A stretch of DNA of 12,951 nucleotides from an uncultured Clostridia bacterium (GCA_934446135.1 CAKSDT010000048.1:1-12951); one strand, 5' to 3'; counted from the first letter of the stretch, positions 1-8,303 are shown. Notes: generated by a model not told the origin, from the sequence alone. Numbers and translations: made by a program.

Positions 1-850
1 TTTTTAATCTTTTAGCCGAAAGTTTTGCTGCCGAATTAATTAAGAAAGTAAGTATTAAAAGTATTGCGGCAATTGCAAAAGCAATATCAAATTCGCCACG
101 CTCTTTTGCGTACATATAAAGTGCGACTGTAAGTGTTGAACCTGCCATGTTTGGCTTGAATGAATTGTAAAACATTATAATTTCATTTGCCATACCTGCC
201 GTAAATAAAAGTGCGGCACTTTCTCCGACTATTCTTCCTACAGAGAGAATACAGCCTGTAACTATTCCGTCAATAGAAGAGGGAAGAACAACTGTTCTGA
301 TCATTTTCCATTTTCCGCACCCGAGAGCAAGTGAACTTTCACGGTAACTCAGAGGTACGGTCTTAAGGCTTTCCTGTACAGTTCTTATTACTGTGGGGAG
401 AGTCATTATAACCAATGTCAAGGCACCTGCCGCAAGACTTGTTCCGAGAGAAAAAAACTGAACGAATATAAGCATTCCCACAAGACCGTATATAATAGAC
501 GGGATTCCTGCAAGAGTTTCTGTTGCAAGTTCGATTACTTTAACCATTTTTTTATTTTTTGCATATTCATTGAGGTAAACTGCCGAACACACTCCAAGCG
601 GGAGTACAATTATAAGCGTCATAATTATTATATAGACTGTGTTTAATATGTTTGGAAGAATTCCTATAGTTTCACGGATTAAACTTGGTTTTGTTGAAAG
701 AAAATCCCAAGTGATGTTCGGTATGCCCCTGAAAAGGATATAACCTATAAGTAAAAATAAAAGTAAAAGTATAATAAATGTTGCTCCGTACATAAATATT
801 TTAATTACAGCGTCTTTAAATTTTCTCTTAAAAAGAATGTTTTTGTTCAA
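1..850 (-). CDS. pstA: Phosphate ABC transporter permease PstA (3' end cut by window edge)
   Basis: Second membrane subunit of the high-affinity phosphate importer PstSCAB; pairs with PstC in the cytoplasmic membrane and couples to the ATPase PstB. About 283 codons are visible without a stop. The usual family length is about 280-300, so only a few residues are missing. Hydrophobic segments lie near residues 20-40, 65-90, 115-130, 138-155, 195-215 and 255-272. The EAA loop that contacts the ATPase reads RESSLALGCGKW (about 169-180), followed by a conserved GRIVGESAAL helix (about 204-213). The start I choose is a TTG at 850: it is preceded by AGAGGTG at good spacing and begins only 4 nt after the pstC stop, whose TGA lies within that ribosome binding site. 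The next in-frame ATG is at 793 and would remove the N-terminal cytoplasmic segment. Translation is probably coupled to pstC. The assignment is secure; the start is likely but not proven. Confidence 0.95.
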   Translation of the reverse strand, partial: MNKNILFKRKFKDAVIKIFMYGATFIILLLLFLLIGYILFRGIPNITWDFLSTKPSLIRETIGILPNILNTVYIIIMTLIIVLPLGVCSAVYLNEYAKNKKMVKVIELATETLAGIPSIIYGLVGMLIFVQFFSLGTSLAAGALTLVIMTLPTVIRTVQESLKTVPLSYRESSLALGCGKWKMIRTVVLPSSIDGIVTGCILSVGRIVGESAALLFTAGMANEIIMFYNSFKPNMAGSTLTVALYMYAKERGEFDIAFAIAAILLILTFLINSAAKLSAKRLK

Positions 851-854
851 TTTT

Positions 855-1724
855 TCACCTCTCTTCTTTTTTAATAATAAGATTTAAAACCATATTTATA
901 ATCAATATGAATATGAAAAGCGTGAGTGCTATAGAAAACAGTGCTTTTCTCTGAAGTCCCGATGAGTATGACATTTCAGATGCAACTGCAGTTGTTAAAA
1001 ATCTGACGCTTCCGAAAAGTTTAGGCATATTCGCCGTGTTTCCCGATACCATCATAACCGCCATTGCTTCTCCTATTGCTCTGCCTATGCCAAGTACAAC
1101 GGATGCAAGTATTCCGCTTTTTGCTGCCGGTACAACAACTTTGAAAACAGTTTCGCATTTTGTTGCACCTAAGGCAAGAGAACTTTCTTCATATTCTTTT
1201 GGAACTGATTTTATTGCATTTTCAGAAACACTTATTACAGAAGGAAGTATCATTACTGCAAGAACGAGTATTGCTGAAAACAAGTTTGCACCGTCGGGAA
1301 GAGAAAATGTTTTGCGGACTGCGGGTACGATTATTATCATGCCCACAAGTCCGTAAACAACAGAAGGGATACCCGACAAAAGTTCTACTGCAGTTCTTAC
1401 AAACGAGCCTAATTTCGGGGGTGCAAATTTTGAAATGTACACAGAGCACATTATACCTATCGGTACACCTATTATAATTGCTCCGAATGTTCCGGCAACC
1501 GATGATGCTATAAACGGAAGTATTCCGTATAACGGATTTGAAGCCGTCGGCATCCATACTTTGCCGGTCAGGAATTTTATAATTCCTATTTCTTTTATGG
1601 CCGGAATTCCCGAAAATAAGAGAAATGCAGTTATAACAATTACAAACACCAATGCTGTAAGACCGGAAAGTGTAAATATTATGTTCATTATGCTTTCGGC
1701 CGGTTTTAATTTTGATTTTTTCAT
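855..1724 (-). CDS. pstC: Phosphate ABC transporter permease PstC
   Basis: Integral-membrane subunit of the PstSCAB phosphate importer, forming the translocation path with PstA. The 289 residues contain about six hydrophobic spans (near 13-38, 66-95, 118-136, 147-166, 203-226 and 260-284), as expected for this permease family. The family signature SGIPSVVYGLVG is at 117-128. The EAA loop for docking PstB is at about 178-205, with core EESSLALGAT, and is followed by GRAIGEAMAV. The start ATG at 1724 follows the pstS stop by 13 nt and has only a weak upstream GAGTG element, so translation may rely partly on coupling to pstS. It is the second gene of pstS-pstC-pstA and shares the pstS promoter. 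I see no sign of damage. Confidence 0.96.
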   Translation of the reverse strand: MKKSKLKPAESIMNIIFTLSGLTALVFVIVITAFLLFSGIPAIKEIGIIKFLTGKVWMPTASNPLYGILPFIASSVAGTFGAIIIGVPIGIMCSVYISKFAPPKLGSFVRTAVELLSGIPSVVYGLVGMIIIVPAVRKTFSLPDGANLFSAILVLAVMILPSVISVSENAIKSVPKEYEESSLALGATKCETVFKVVVPAAKSGILASVVLGIGRAIGEAMAVMMVSGNTANMPKLFGSVRFLTTAVASEMSYSSGLQRKALFSIALTLFIFILIINMVLNLIIKKEER

Positions 1725-1737
1725 AGCATAATCACTC

Positions 1738-2565
1738 TTATCTGTTTACAGGAATTGCACCTGCTTTTTCTATGAGGCTGTCTGCTGCTTTGCTTGTTGC
1801 AAAGTCAAAGAACTTCTGGGCAGTTTCGCTTAAAACTGCACCTTTCTTGGTAACAAATACGAAGTCTCTCTGGATTTTGTATTCACCGCTCTGAATAGTT
1901 TCTTTTGTAGGAGTTACATTATCAACGCTAAGTACTTTTACAGTGTCTTTGATTGCTGCAAGCGAGGCATAGCCGATTGCGTTCGGATTTCCTGAAACTG
2001 TCTGAATAACATCGCCTGTTGAAGTAAGTTCCTGGTTGTATTTGCATTTGTCTTTTGTATCCGTGATAGATTCAAAACCGTCTCTTGTTCCTGACGCTGC
2101 TTCTCTTCCTATCAAAACAATCGGAAGGTCGTCGCCGCCTACTTCTTTCCAGTTCGTGATCTCGCCTGTGTAAATCTTTCCGATTTGTTCAACTGAAAGA
2201 TCTTTAACTTTGTTTGCCGGATTTACAATTACTGCAATTCCGTCTATTGCTACAACAGTTCCTTCAAGGTTTGCTTTTTCATCATCTTTAAGGTCACGGC
2301 TTGAAAGACCTATATCGCATCTTCCTTCCGAAACTGCCTGAATTCCCGAACCCGAACCGGTTGGGTTGTAAGTAACTTTAACATCCTTGTTTTCTTCCAT
2401 GTAACTTTCACTTAAATAACCTATAACCTTCTCCATTGATGTTGAGCCGTCTGTCGAAACGGTTTTTGACACTGCAGCTTGTTTAGTTTCCGTTTTGTTT
2501 CCGCAGGCTGCGAAAACTCCGCCTACCATTAATACTGCTAAAATAACTGATATGATTTTTTTCAT
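1738..2565 (-). CDS. pstS: Phosphate-binding lipoprotein PstS
   Basis: Extracytoplasmic phosphate receptor that delivers phosphate to PstC/PstA; in a Gram-positive cell it would be tethered to the outer face of the membrane. The 275-residue protein starts with a Lys-Lys N-terminus and a hydrophobic stretch ending in VFAAC. Cys21 is the likely lipidated residue, although Phe at -3 is not the most typical lipobox. Phosphate-site motifs are visible: STDGSTSME (37-45), TGSGSG (69-74) and GREAASGTRDGF (153-164). The downstream NPNAIGYASL is also typical. I start at the ATG at 2565 because AAAGGAGAG stands just in front of it. The reading frame extends 7 codons further to a TTG at 2586, but that would place the ribosome binding site inside the gene. 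It is the first gene of the pst operon, with a PhoP-type promoter upstream. Confidence 0.96.
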   Translation of the reverse strand: MKKIISVILAVLMVGGVFAACGNKTETKQAAVSKTVSTDGSTSMEKVIGYLSESYMEENKDVKVTYNPTGSGSGIQAVSEGRCDIGLSSRDLKDDEKANLEGTVVAIDGIAVIVNPANKVKDLSVEQIGKIYTGEITNWKEVGGDDLPIVLIGREAASGTRDGFESITDTKDKCKYNQELTSTGDVIQTVSGNPNAIGYASLAAIKDTVKVLSVDNVTPTKETIQSGEYKIQRDFVFVTKKGAVLSETAQKFFDFATSKAADSLIEKAGAIPVNR

Positions 2566-2599
2566 CAAAATCACTCTCCTTTTCAATTTTTACAATCAA

Positions 2600-2655
2600 A
2601 TTATATGCCAATCTATGTTAATTCTGAAAGTAAGTGTATGTAAATTCTAGGTAAA
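2600..2655 (-). promoter_or_regulatory. PhoP-type Pho box and -10 element of the pst operon
   Basis: Read on the minus strand there are TTWACA-like hexamers: TTTACC (2655-2650), TTTACA (2644-2639), a degenerate TTACTT (2633-2628) and TTAACA (2621-2616), at steps of 11, 11 and 12 bp. Ten bases further on is a perfect TATAAT (2605-2600). Gram-positive PhoP boxes are direct repeats of TT(A/T/C)A(C/T)A about one helical turn apart, covering roughly -60 to -22, with the regulator replacing a good -35. The arrangement here fits that spacing and stands directly before pstS, a classic Pho regulon target. That PhoP/PhoR exists in this genome is inferred; it is not in the window. Confidence 0.8.
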
Positions 2656-2697
2656 TTATTATATGTCAAAATAAGTTTATATACATATCAAAATTGC

Positions 2698-2731
2698 TAT
2701 ACTTCAATTTGTGTGAAATTTATGATAAAAT
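2698..2731 (+). promoter_or_regulatory. Possible promoter(s) of the surface-protein gene
   Basis: Two weak candidates precede the gene at 2803. One is a TATACT at 2698-2703 without a convincing -35. The other is TTCAAT (2703-2708) and TAAAAT (2726-2731) with a 17-bp spacer. Either would give a leader of roughly 65-100 nt. The surrounding sequence is so AT-rich that chance matches are likely, so this is only a candidate. The rest of the 237-bp divergent gap holds the pstS promoter and otherwise nothing I recognise. Confidence 0.3.
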
Positions 2732-2802
2732 GGATGTGGTTGAAGAGGGAAGCAGCCTTGCATTTTAAAAAAAGGGAATATATAAAAATCAGGGAGGAAT
2801 TT

Positions 2803-5800
2803 ATGAAAAAGTTAACAGCAATAATTATCTCGATAGTAATGATAATTCAGACACTGCCTGTTTTGGCTTATACGCCTACATCTGAATTTTCGGATTTAAC
2901 AGGTTTTGAGTATTTTGCAGATGAAGTAAAAGAAATGTCGGAAAAGGGAATTATAAAGGGGTATGAAGACGGTTCTTTCGGCTCTGACAGATTAATTGAA
3001 AGAAGTGAAATGGCTGCATTTATTTGCCGTATGCTCGGAAAAGAAAATGAAAAATCTGAACTTACGCAAACTTTTACAGATGTTCCCGATGATTTTTGGG
3101 CTGCCGATAATATCAAAGTTGCAGCCGGTCTGGGTATCATTCAGGGTGACGGAGACGGACTTTTCCGACCTGATGACAATATTTTATTTGAAGAAGCAGT
3201 AAAAATGATTGTTGCTGCAGCAGGTCTGAAAGACGAAGCGGAAGAAAAGGGCGGTTGGCCGGAAGGTTATGTTAAAGTTGCAAACTTTTATAATCTTCTT
3301 ACTAAAAATATTAAAAATTACGGTGAATATGTAACAAGAGCCGATGTTGTTACAACAATTTATAATGCAATTCACAAAGATGAAAGAAATCTGGTTGAAT
3401 TCGGATTACCGGTAAACTACAAAAAGACAGTTGCCGATGAAACCGTTAAGGGCAGATTTGAAACAAGAGTTTCAGAACTTCCTTCTGAAATTCGAGTTCT
3501 GGACAACAAATATTCAAGGTTTGACAAAGAATTTTTTGTAGCACCGGACGGTAATGACGAAACAGGCGACGGTACAATAGAAAAGCCTTTTGCAACACTT
3601 AACAAAGCACTTTCAAAGGCAAATGAGGGTACTATATATCTAAGGGGCGGAAATTACAACAATAAAGAGGCGTTAAAAATAACAAATGTTAACGGAACGG
3701 CTCAAAAACCTGTTGTAATCAAGGCATATGAGAATGAAAAACCCGTAATTGTCGGCGGAGTTGCACTGAAAAAGAACAACTTTACTTCTGTTACTGACGA
3801 ATCGGTTAAATCGAGATTTAAAGATAATATAAAAAATTCTATTGTTGAGGCTGACCTCAAAAAAGCGGGTGTGACAAAAATTCCTGATATTTCCGGTTCA
3901 TCATACGGCACAGCACTTACTATAGACGGTGAAAAGGGAATTTTGTCAAGATATCCGAATAACAGTCTTTTACCTATCGAAAAAGTAATTGATAAAGGAC
4001 CTGTTGAAGAAGACGGCGAAAAAGATGATGGCAGAGGAGTTACTATAGGCCTTGTAACAGACAGAACACCTTTTGGTTGGAAAGATACGGGAAATATTTG
4101 GGTTCGTGCAGCATTTTATTGGGAATGGAATCAGGTATATTCACCAATTAAAATCAATTACGAAAATAACAGTTTCACAACAAAATATGCTTCGTACTAC
4201 GGAGCAAGAATGGGTCCCGATAAATATTTCTTCTACAATGTTTTAGAGGAACTTGACTATTCTAACGAGTATTTTGTTGATAAAGATACATTAAAACTAT
4301 ACCTACTTCCTGCAAATGACTTAAAAGATGATTCAAATGTCTATCTTTCGCTGATTAACGACGCTATAGTTCAGGTTGTAAACTGCTCAAATATTGTATT
4401 TGACGGAATTGAATTTACAACATCGGTAGGTGACGGTGTATCTGTTAAAAAATCACACGATATTATATTCCAGAACTGTGTTTTCTCAGAGTGCGGTCAA
4501 AGGGGTCTTCATATTTACGAAGATACCAAAAGAACAGGTGCGGTTTCATCATACTTTGTAAATAACAGAAATCAGAATGTAAGAGTTGAAACACCTGACA
4601 GGGCAGAACTTGTTCCTACAAACAATTTTGTTCAAAACTGTATGATATTCGGTAATTCAGATCAGGTATTAAATTCACTTATCTCATTCAGCGGCATAGG
4701 AGATGTTGTTTCGCACAACCTTTTTGCAAACGGTTATGCTACCGCAATAGGCGTTCTGGGCTGGGAAATGGTTGTTGAAAATAATGAAACGACAGCATCT
4801 CCAAAATACCAGGTTGATTCGGGCTGCGTTTACGGTCCCGGACTTTTAGGACTCCGTGCATCGCACATAAGATCGAACTTTCTGCATGATACACCGAAAG
4901 ACAATAAAAACAGTATGACTTGCGGTATTTATTTTGACGCTATGGCACATGACAATATGGCATACAATAATGTTTTGTACCATTTACCGTCAGGTTCATT
5001 TAACAATTGCGGAAGAAATATTGTAATGTTTAACAACTTGTATGTTGATTCAAACGCCGGTATGGAAAATCACGCGGCAACGATATCGGAAATCTTTATG
5101 CACAATATGGATAAAGGTGCAACACAAAGTTATATGGGTACTATCTTAAATCAGAATTCTGATTTTAATACGACTCCCACATGGGATGAAAGAATGCCGT
5201 ATTATAAACAGTTCTTTGCCGATTTAAGGAGTCTCGTATCTCAATGGAAAGAAAACGGCGGGGAATATTTGGGTAATGAATTTGAAGTAACAATGAGAGG
5301 AACTCAAGACCACTATCTTGCAAACAATGTAAGTGTAAATGCAGGCTCAATCGGTCTTACAGATTATGCCGCAAAGCGTTCGATTATTGGAAATAATCTG
5401 GTGGTTCCCGAAAATAACGGATATGTAACTGTTTCAAAAGACAAAATTGAATTTAATAATAATGAAGTATTTGAAAAAGTTCCCGGATTCAAAGTTCCTG
5501 ACATTAAGAATATGAGAATCCTTACAGAAAAATTGGACAGAGAAGCAAAACTCGGTATGTTTGGCGGAATTAAAGCCATTTCACCGAGAAACGGAAAAAA
5601 GGCAGAGGTTTACACGAAAAAAGTAGATTTTAAGTGGTCAGATCTTTTTATGGCAACAGACTATGATTTTGTTCTTTCAACAGATAAGGAGTTTAAAAAT
5701 GTTGTTCATAAAGAAACACTTAATAAAGAATACTTAACATTAGATCTTCCGGAAGCAGGTCAGACATATTACTGGAAGGTTAAGGCATATACATCGGCCG

Positions 5801-6660
5801 AATCAATCGACCAAACGCCTTTTGAATCAGATGTATTCTCGTTTACTGCAATGACAGATGATGAAGCAGCAAAGTACATAAAATCGGATTATGGAGTTTT
5901 ATCCTCGAAAATTGACATTGCAACAACAATAATAAATACGGCAAGTCAAAGATGTTATGGTGAAAAAGAAGTTGCTGCTTTGAAAAAAATAAAAGATGAA
6001 GCAGTTGAATTTACAAAAACAAACCATAGTACAGCCGATACGGAAGCAATGACGGAAAAAGTTAAAAGTGCAATTTTTGATGCGAAGAAATCTGAAAAAT
6101 ATGAATATATTGATTTAGACCTTAAAGCAGAGAATTGGAAACTGACAGGCAGTATGACGGCAGAAAACAATGAGGCAGGCGAACTTGTTTTAACACCTAA
6201 TTCGGGAAATCCTCACGCAATAAGCGTTGAAAACACAAGTTACGGAAAAATGTACCGTTTCCAGATGTGGCAGGAGGGTTTAAACAGTTGGTGGGGTATA
6301 ACACCGACATATGATTTTGATGTTAAGTCAAGATACTTCTTTGTGATGCAGCCTGGCCGTATGGAATGCCAAAAGGTTATTTCGGGTACAAGAGTCGGAT
6401 TTTTACATGAGGGTTCGTTGGGCGATGAAATCAAACCCGGTGTGTGGCAGGAAGTTGAAATAGGCAACATTTACTGTGACGAAGGTATGTGGGTGTTTAT
6501 GAGGGTTGACGGCAAAGAAGTCGTAAACAAGATTGACACCGAAAATATCATAGAAGATGACGGCGGAATGCAGTTCTTACTTAACAAAGCAAACGGTACG
6601 GTAAAAATCAGACCGTCAAAAATTAAGGATTCTGAATTGCCAAAGAAACCAACAAAATAA
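2803..6660 (+). CDS. SLH-anchored modular surface protein with a right-handed beta-helix (probable polysaccharide-active)
   Basis: A 1285-residue secreted protein. Residues 1-22 form a signal peptide (KK, hydrophobic core, likely cut after VLA). SLH repeats follow at about 29-79 (FSDL...GYEDGSFG) and 91-141 (FTDV...GDGDGLFRPDD), with a degenerate third at about 150-191; these bind secondary cell-wall polymers. A right-handed beta-helix region begins at FFVAPDGND (244-252) and runs to about 890, with Asn-rich turns (NIVFDG, NNVLY, NNLYV, NNVSV). RYPN near 382, WEWNQVY near 440 and the ELDYSNEYFVDKDTLKLYL stretch near 480-500 recall beta-helix glycosidases of the GH141 type. That subfamily link is from memory and unproven. 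An FN3-like module (about 925-1010), a charged helical segment (about 1018-1100) and a beta-sandwich-like tail (about 1109-1275) follow. The start is the ATG after GGGAGGAATTT; the frame extends 30 codons upstream without a ribosome binding site or signal sequence. Monocistronic, divergent from pstS. Substrate unknown. Confidence 0.88.
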   Translation: MKKLTAIIISIVMIIQTLPVLAYTPTSEFSDLTGFEYFADEVKEMSEKGIIKGYEDGSFGSDRLIERSEMAAFICRMLGKENEKSELTQTFTDVPDDFWAADNIKVAAGLGIIQGDGDGLFRPDDNILFEEAVKMIVAAAGLKDEAEEKGGWPEGYVKVANFYNLLTKNIKNYGEYVTRADVVTTIYNAIHKDERNLVEFGLPVNYKKTVADETVKGRFETRVSELPSEIRVLDNKYSRFDKEFFVAPDGNDETGDGTIEKPFATLNKALSKANEGTIYLRGGNYNNKEALKITNVNGTAQKPVVIKAYENEKPVIVGGVALKKNNFTSVTDESVKSRFKDNIKNSIVEADLKKAGVTKIPDISGSSYGTALTIDGEKGILSRYPNNSLLPIEKVIDKGPVEEDGEKDDGRGVTIGLVTDRTPFGWKDTGNIWVRAAFYWEWNQVYSPIKINYENNSFTTKYASYYGARMGPDKYFFYNVLEELDYSNEYFVDKDTLKLYLLPANDLKDDSNVYLSLINDAIVQVVNCSNIVFDGIEFTTSVGDGVSVKKSHDIIFQNCVFSECGQRGLHIYEDTKRTGAVSSYFVNNRNQNVRVETPDRAELVPTNNFVQNCMIFGNSDQVLNSLISFSGIGDVVSHNLFANGYATAIGVLGWEMVVENNETTASPKYQVDSGCVYGPGLLGLRASHIRSNFLHDTPKDNKNSMTCGIYFDAMAHDNMAYNNVLYHLPSGSFNNCGRNIVMFNNLYVDSNAGMENHAATISEIFMHNMDKGATQSYMGTILNQNSDFNTTPTWDERMPYYKQFFADLRSLVSQWKENGGEYLGNEFEVTMRGTQDHYLANNVSVNAGSIGLTDYAAKRSIIGNNLVVPENNGYVTVSKDKIEFNNNEVFEKVPGFKVPDIKNMRILTEKLDREAKLGMFGGIKAISPRNGKKAEVYTKKVDFKWSDLFMATDYDFVLSTDKEFKNVVHKETLNKEYLTLDLPEAGQTYYWKVKAYTSAESIDQTPFESDVFSFTAMTDDEAAKYIKSDYGVLSSKIDIATTIINTASQRCYGEKEVAALKKIKDEAVEFTKTNHSTADTEAMTEKVKSAIFDAKKSEKYEYIDLDLKAENWKLTGSMTAENNEAGELVLTPNSGNPHAISVENTSYGKMYRFQMWQEGLNSWWGITPTYDFDVKSRYFFVMQPGRMECQKVISGTRVGFLHEGSLGDEIKPGVWQEVEIGNIYCDEGMWVFMRVDGKEVVNKIDTENIIEDDGGMQFLLNKANGTVKIRPSKIKDSELPKKPTK

Positions 6661-6661
6661 T

Positions 6662-6699
6662 AAATAAGGGGGGACTGTGAATACAGTTCTCCTTTATTT
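6662..6699 (+). terminator. Rho-independent terminator after the surface-protein gene
   Basis: The arms 6662-6678 and 6683-6699 pair over 17 bp, including three G-T wobbles, around a GAAT loop. The core is GGGGGGACTGT against ACAGTTCTCCT, flanked by an A-rich left side and a TTTATTTT right side. It begins 2 nt after the stop codon. The A-rich left flank means it could also act on transcripts from the other strand. Confidence 0.9.
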
Positions 6700-6743
6700 T
6701 GCATATTTATAACTTTAAGGAACTTAAAATGTTGCTTTAACTG

Positions 6744-6772
6744 TTGAATTTTAATAGAAATTATGGTAAAAT
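6744..6772 (+). promoter_or_regulatory. Promoter of the UPF0340-lysR-yfcE operon
   Basis: TTGAAT (6744-6749) and TAAAAT (6767-6772) are separated by exactly 17 bp, and the -10 is preceded by TGG, giving an extended -10 (TGnTAAAAT). It lies 18 nt before the start codon of the first gene, so the leader would be short, and downstream of the preceding terminator. Spacing and position both support a housekeeping sigma-A promoter. Confidence 0.7.
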
Positions 6773-6790
6773 TAAAGTTGGTGATTAAAT

Positions 6791-7342
6791 ATGTATGAAA
6801 ATTTAAAAGAACAAGCAGTTCTTGCGGTAAGAGAAGTGCTTGAAAAATCAAAAATAGAACCGGGCGAGGTTTTTGTAGTCGGTTGTTCAACAAGTGAAAC
6901 TTTGGGAGCAGCAATAGGTACAGATTCAAGCCCTGACGCTGCAAAGGAAATATTTGCAGGCATATATGAAGTTTTAAATGAGCGTGGAATATACCTTGCA
7001 GCACAGTGCTGCGAACATTTGAACAGGGCGGTTGTTATTGAAAGAGATGCGGCACTTACTTTTGGATTTCCGATGGTAAACGCTGTTCCTCAGCCTAAGG
7101 CGGGCGGCTCGTTTGCAACAATTGCATACAAAAATTTTGAGCACCCCGTTACGGTTGAATATATTTCGGCAAGAGCCGGTATGGATATCGGCGGTACATT
7201 AATAGGTATGCACATTGCACCGGTTGTTGTCCCTGTTAAACTTGAAAATAATAAAATCGGAGAAGCAAATGTAACAGCAGCCCGTTCGAGATTAAAATTT
7301 GTCGGCGGTGAAAGAGCGGTTTACGACCCAAAACTGATGTAG
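6791..7342 (+). CDS. UPF0340 / TIGR01440 family protein (YwlG-like), function unknown
   Basis: A 183-residue cytoplasmic protein matching the UPF0340 (DUF436) family, typified by Bacillus YwlG; full family length with no signal or membrane segment. Family-like conserved stretches are VGCSTSETLGAAIGT (30-44), AAQCCEHLNRA (70-80), VPQPKAGGS (99-107) and ARAGMDIGGTLIGMH (127-141). The Cys-Cys-Glu-His and Gly-rich segments look like an active or ligand site, but no reaction is established that I know of. The start ATG follows GGTGAT, which matches the anti-Shine-Dalgarno extension, with 5 nt spacing. It is first in an operon with lysR 24 nt downstream; whether the regulator controls this gene is an open guess. 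Family assignment is from recalled sequence similarity. Confidence 0.9.
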   Translation: MYENLKEQAVLAVREVLEKSKIEPGEVFVVGCSTSETLGAAIGTDSSPDAAKEIFAGIYEVLNERGIYLAAQCCEHLNRAVVIERDAALTFGFPMVNAVPQPKAGGSFATIAYKNFEHPVTVEYISARAGMDIGGTLIGMHIAPVVVPVKLENNKIGEANVTAARSRLKFVGGERAVYDPKLM

Positions 7343-7366
7343 CAGTATTATATTAAGGGGGATAAT

Positions 7367-8290
7367 ATGAACATACTTCATTTAAAATATGCGGTTGAAG
7401 TAGCAAAATGCGGTTCTATAAATAAGGCGGCTGAGGCTTTGTTAATGAATCAGCCTAATTTAAGCCGTGCCATAAAAGAACTTGAGGCGTCTTTAGGAGT
7501 AAGTATTTTTGCCAGAAGTTCAAAAGGTATGGAACTTACCCCCGAAGGAGAAATATTTTTAAGATATGCAAACAATATTCTAAAACAGGTTGATGAAGTA
7601 GAAGGAATTTTTAAAAAAGAGTCGTTTGATAAAAAAGTGTTTTCTGTTTCTGTTCCGAGAGCAAGTTATATTTCGGAAGCATTTTCAAAGTTTTCTATGT
7701 CACTTAATGATACAGACGAAGCAGAAATTATTTATGAAGAAACAAGTTCAGAAAAGGTTATAAAAAACATATTAGAGTCCGATTTCAAACTGGGAATAAT
7801 AAGATATGAGGAAAGGTTTGATAAATATTATAAGGAAATGCTTGAGGAGAAAGGCTTTAACTATGAAATGGTGACGGAGTTTTGTTATAATTTACTTGTT
7901 AATAAAGAAAGCAAACTTGCATCATATGAGGATGTAGTGTTTTCCGACCTTAAAGATTATACAGAAATTGTTCATGCTGATTCGAATATTCCTACTCTTC
8001 CGTTCTCAAAAATTAAAAAAGACGGAATGAATGAGAGCAGCAAAAGGCGTATTGTTGTGTTCGAAAGAGCAAGTCAATTTGAAATTCTTTCTCAAAACCC
8101 CGAAACATTTATGTGGGTTTCGCCTGTTCCGCGGAACTTACTTGATAAATACGGGCTTGTTCAGAAAAACTGCAGTGAAAATAAAAATGTTTACAAAGAT
8201 GTAATTATTTACAAGAATGATTATAGACTAAGCGAACTTGACAATATATTTATTTCCGAACTTTGTAAATCAAAAAGAGAACTTTTTTGA
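7367..8290 (+). CDS. LysR-family transcriptional regulator
   Basis: A 307-residue DNA-binding regulator. The N-terminal winged helix-turn-helix (about 1-62) is typical of LysR proteins: LKYAVEVAKCGSINKAAEAL, then QPNLSRAIKELEASLGVSIFAR, and the LTPEGE wing at 58-63. A linker helix (about 64-86) leads to an effector-binding domain starting at FSVSVPRASY, which is divergent enough that the inducer cannot be guessed. Length is normal for the family. The start ATG is preceded by AAGGGGGAT. It is co-transcribed with the UPF0340 gene upstream and yfcE downstream (13 nt gap), unlike the common divergent lysR-target arrangement, so its target is not obvious. It may autoregulate the operon. Confidence 0.93.
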   Translation: MNILHLKYAVEVAKCGSINKAAEALLMNQPNLSRAIKELEASLGVSIFARSSKGMELTPEGEIFLRYANNILKQVDEVEGIFKKESFDKKVFSVSVPRASYISEAFSKFSMSLNDTDEAEIIYEETSSEKVIKNILESDFKLGIIRYEERFDKYYKEMLEEKGFNYEMVTEFCYNLLVNKESKLASYEDVVFSDLKDYTEIVHADSNIPTLPFSKIKKDGMNESSKRRIVVFERASQFEILSQNPETFMWVSPVPRNLLDKYGLVQKNCSENKNVYKDVIIYKNDYRLSELDNIFISELCKSKRELF

Positions 8291-8303
8291 AAGGATTTAA
8301 AAA

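Noticed and set aside
2566..2586. N-terminal extension of PstS to a TTG at 2586.
   Set aside because: The extension would consist of the ribosome binding site itself; the ATG at 2565 fits a lipoprotein signal start.
2658..2669. On the minus strand TTGACA is directly followed by TATAAT, each a perfect promoter hexamer.
   Set aside because: The two boxes abut with no spacer, so they cannot act together as one sigma-A promoter. The pstS promoter with the Pho box lies downstream of them. Chance in AT-rich DNA is likely.
2713..2802. Upstream 30-codon extension of the surface-protein reading frame from an ATG at 2713.
   Set aside because: It has no ribosome binding site and would place a charged stretch before the signal peptide. 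The ATG at 2803 has GGGAGG and begins a normal signal peptide.
3184..3375. Several short minus-strand frames inside the surface-protein and adhE genes.
   Set aside because: They lack ribosome binding sites and recognisable domains, and lie fully opposite clear coding sequence.
6471..7004. A 177-codon open frame on the minus strand opposite the surface-protein end and the UPF0340 gene.
   Set aside because: It spans a strong terminator and two well-recognised genes on the other strand, is low-complexity in composition and has no ribosome binding site; it is a shadow frame.
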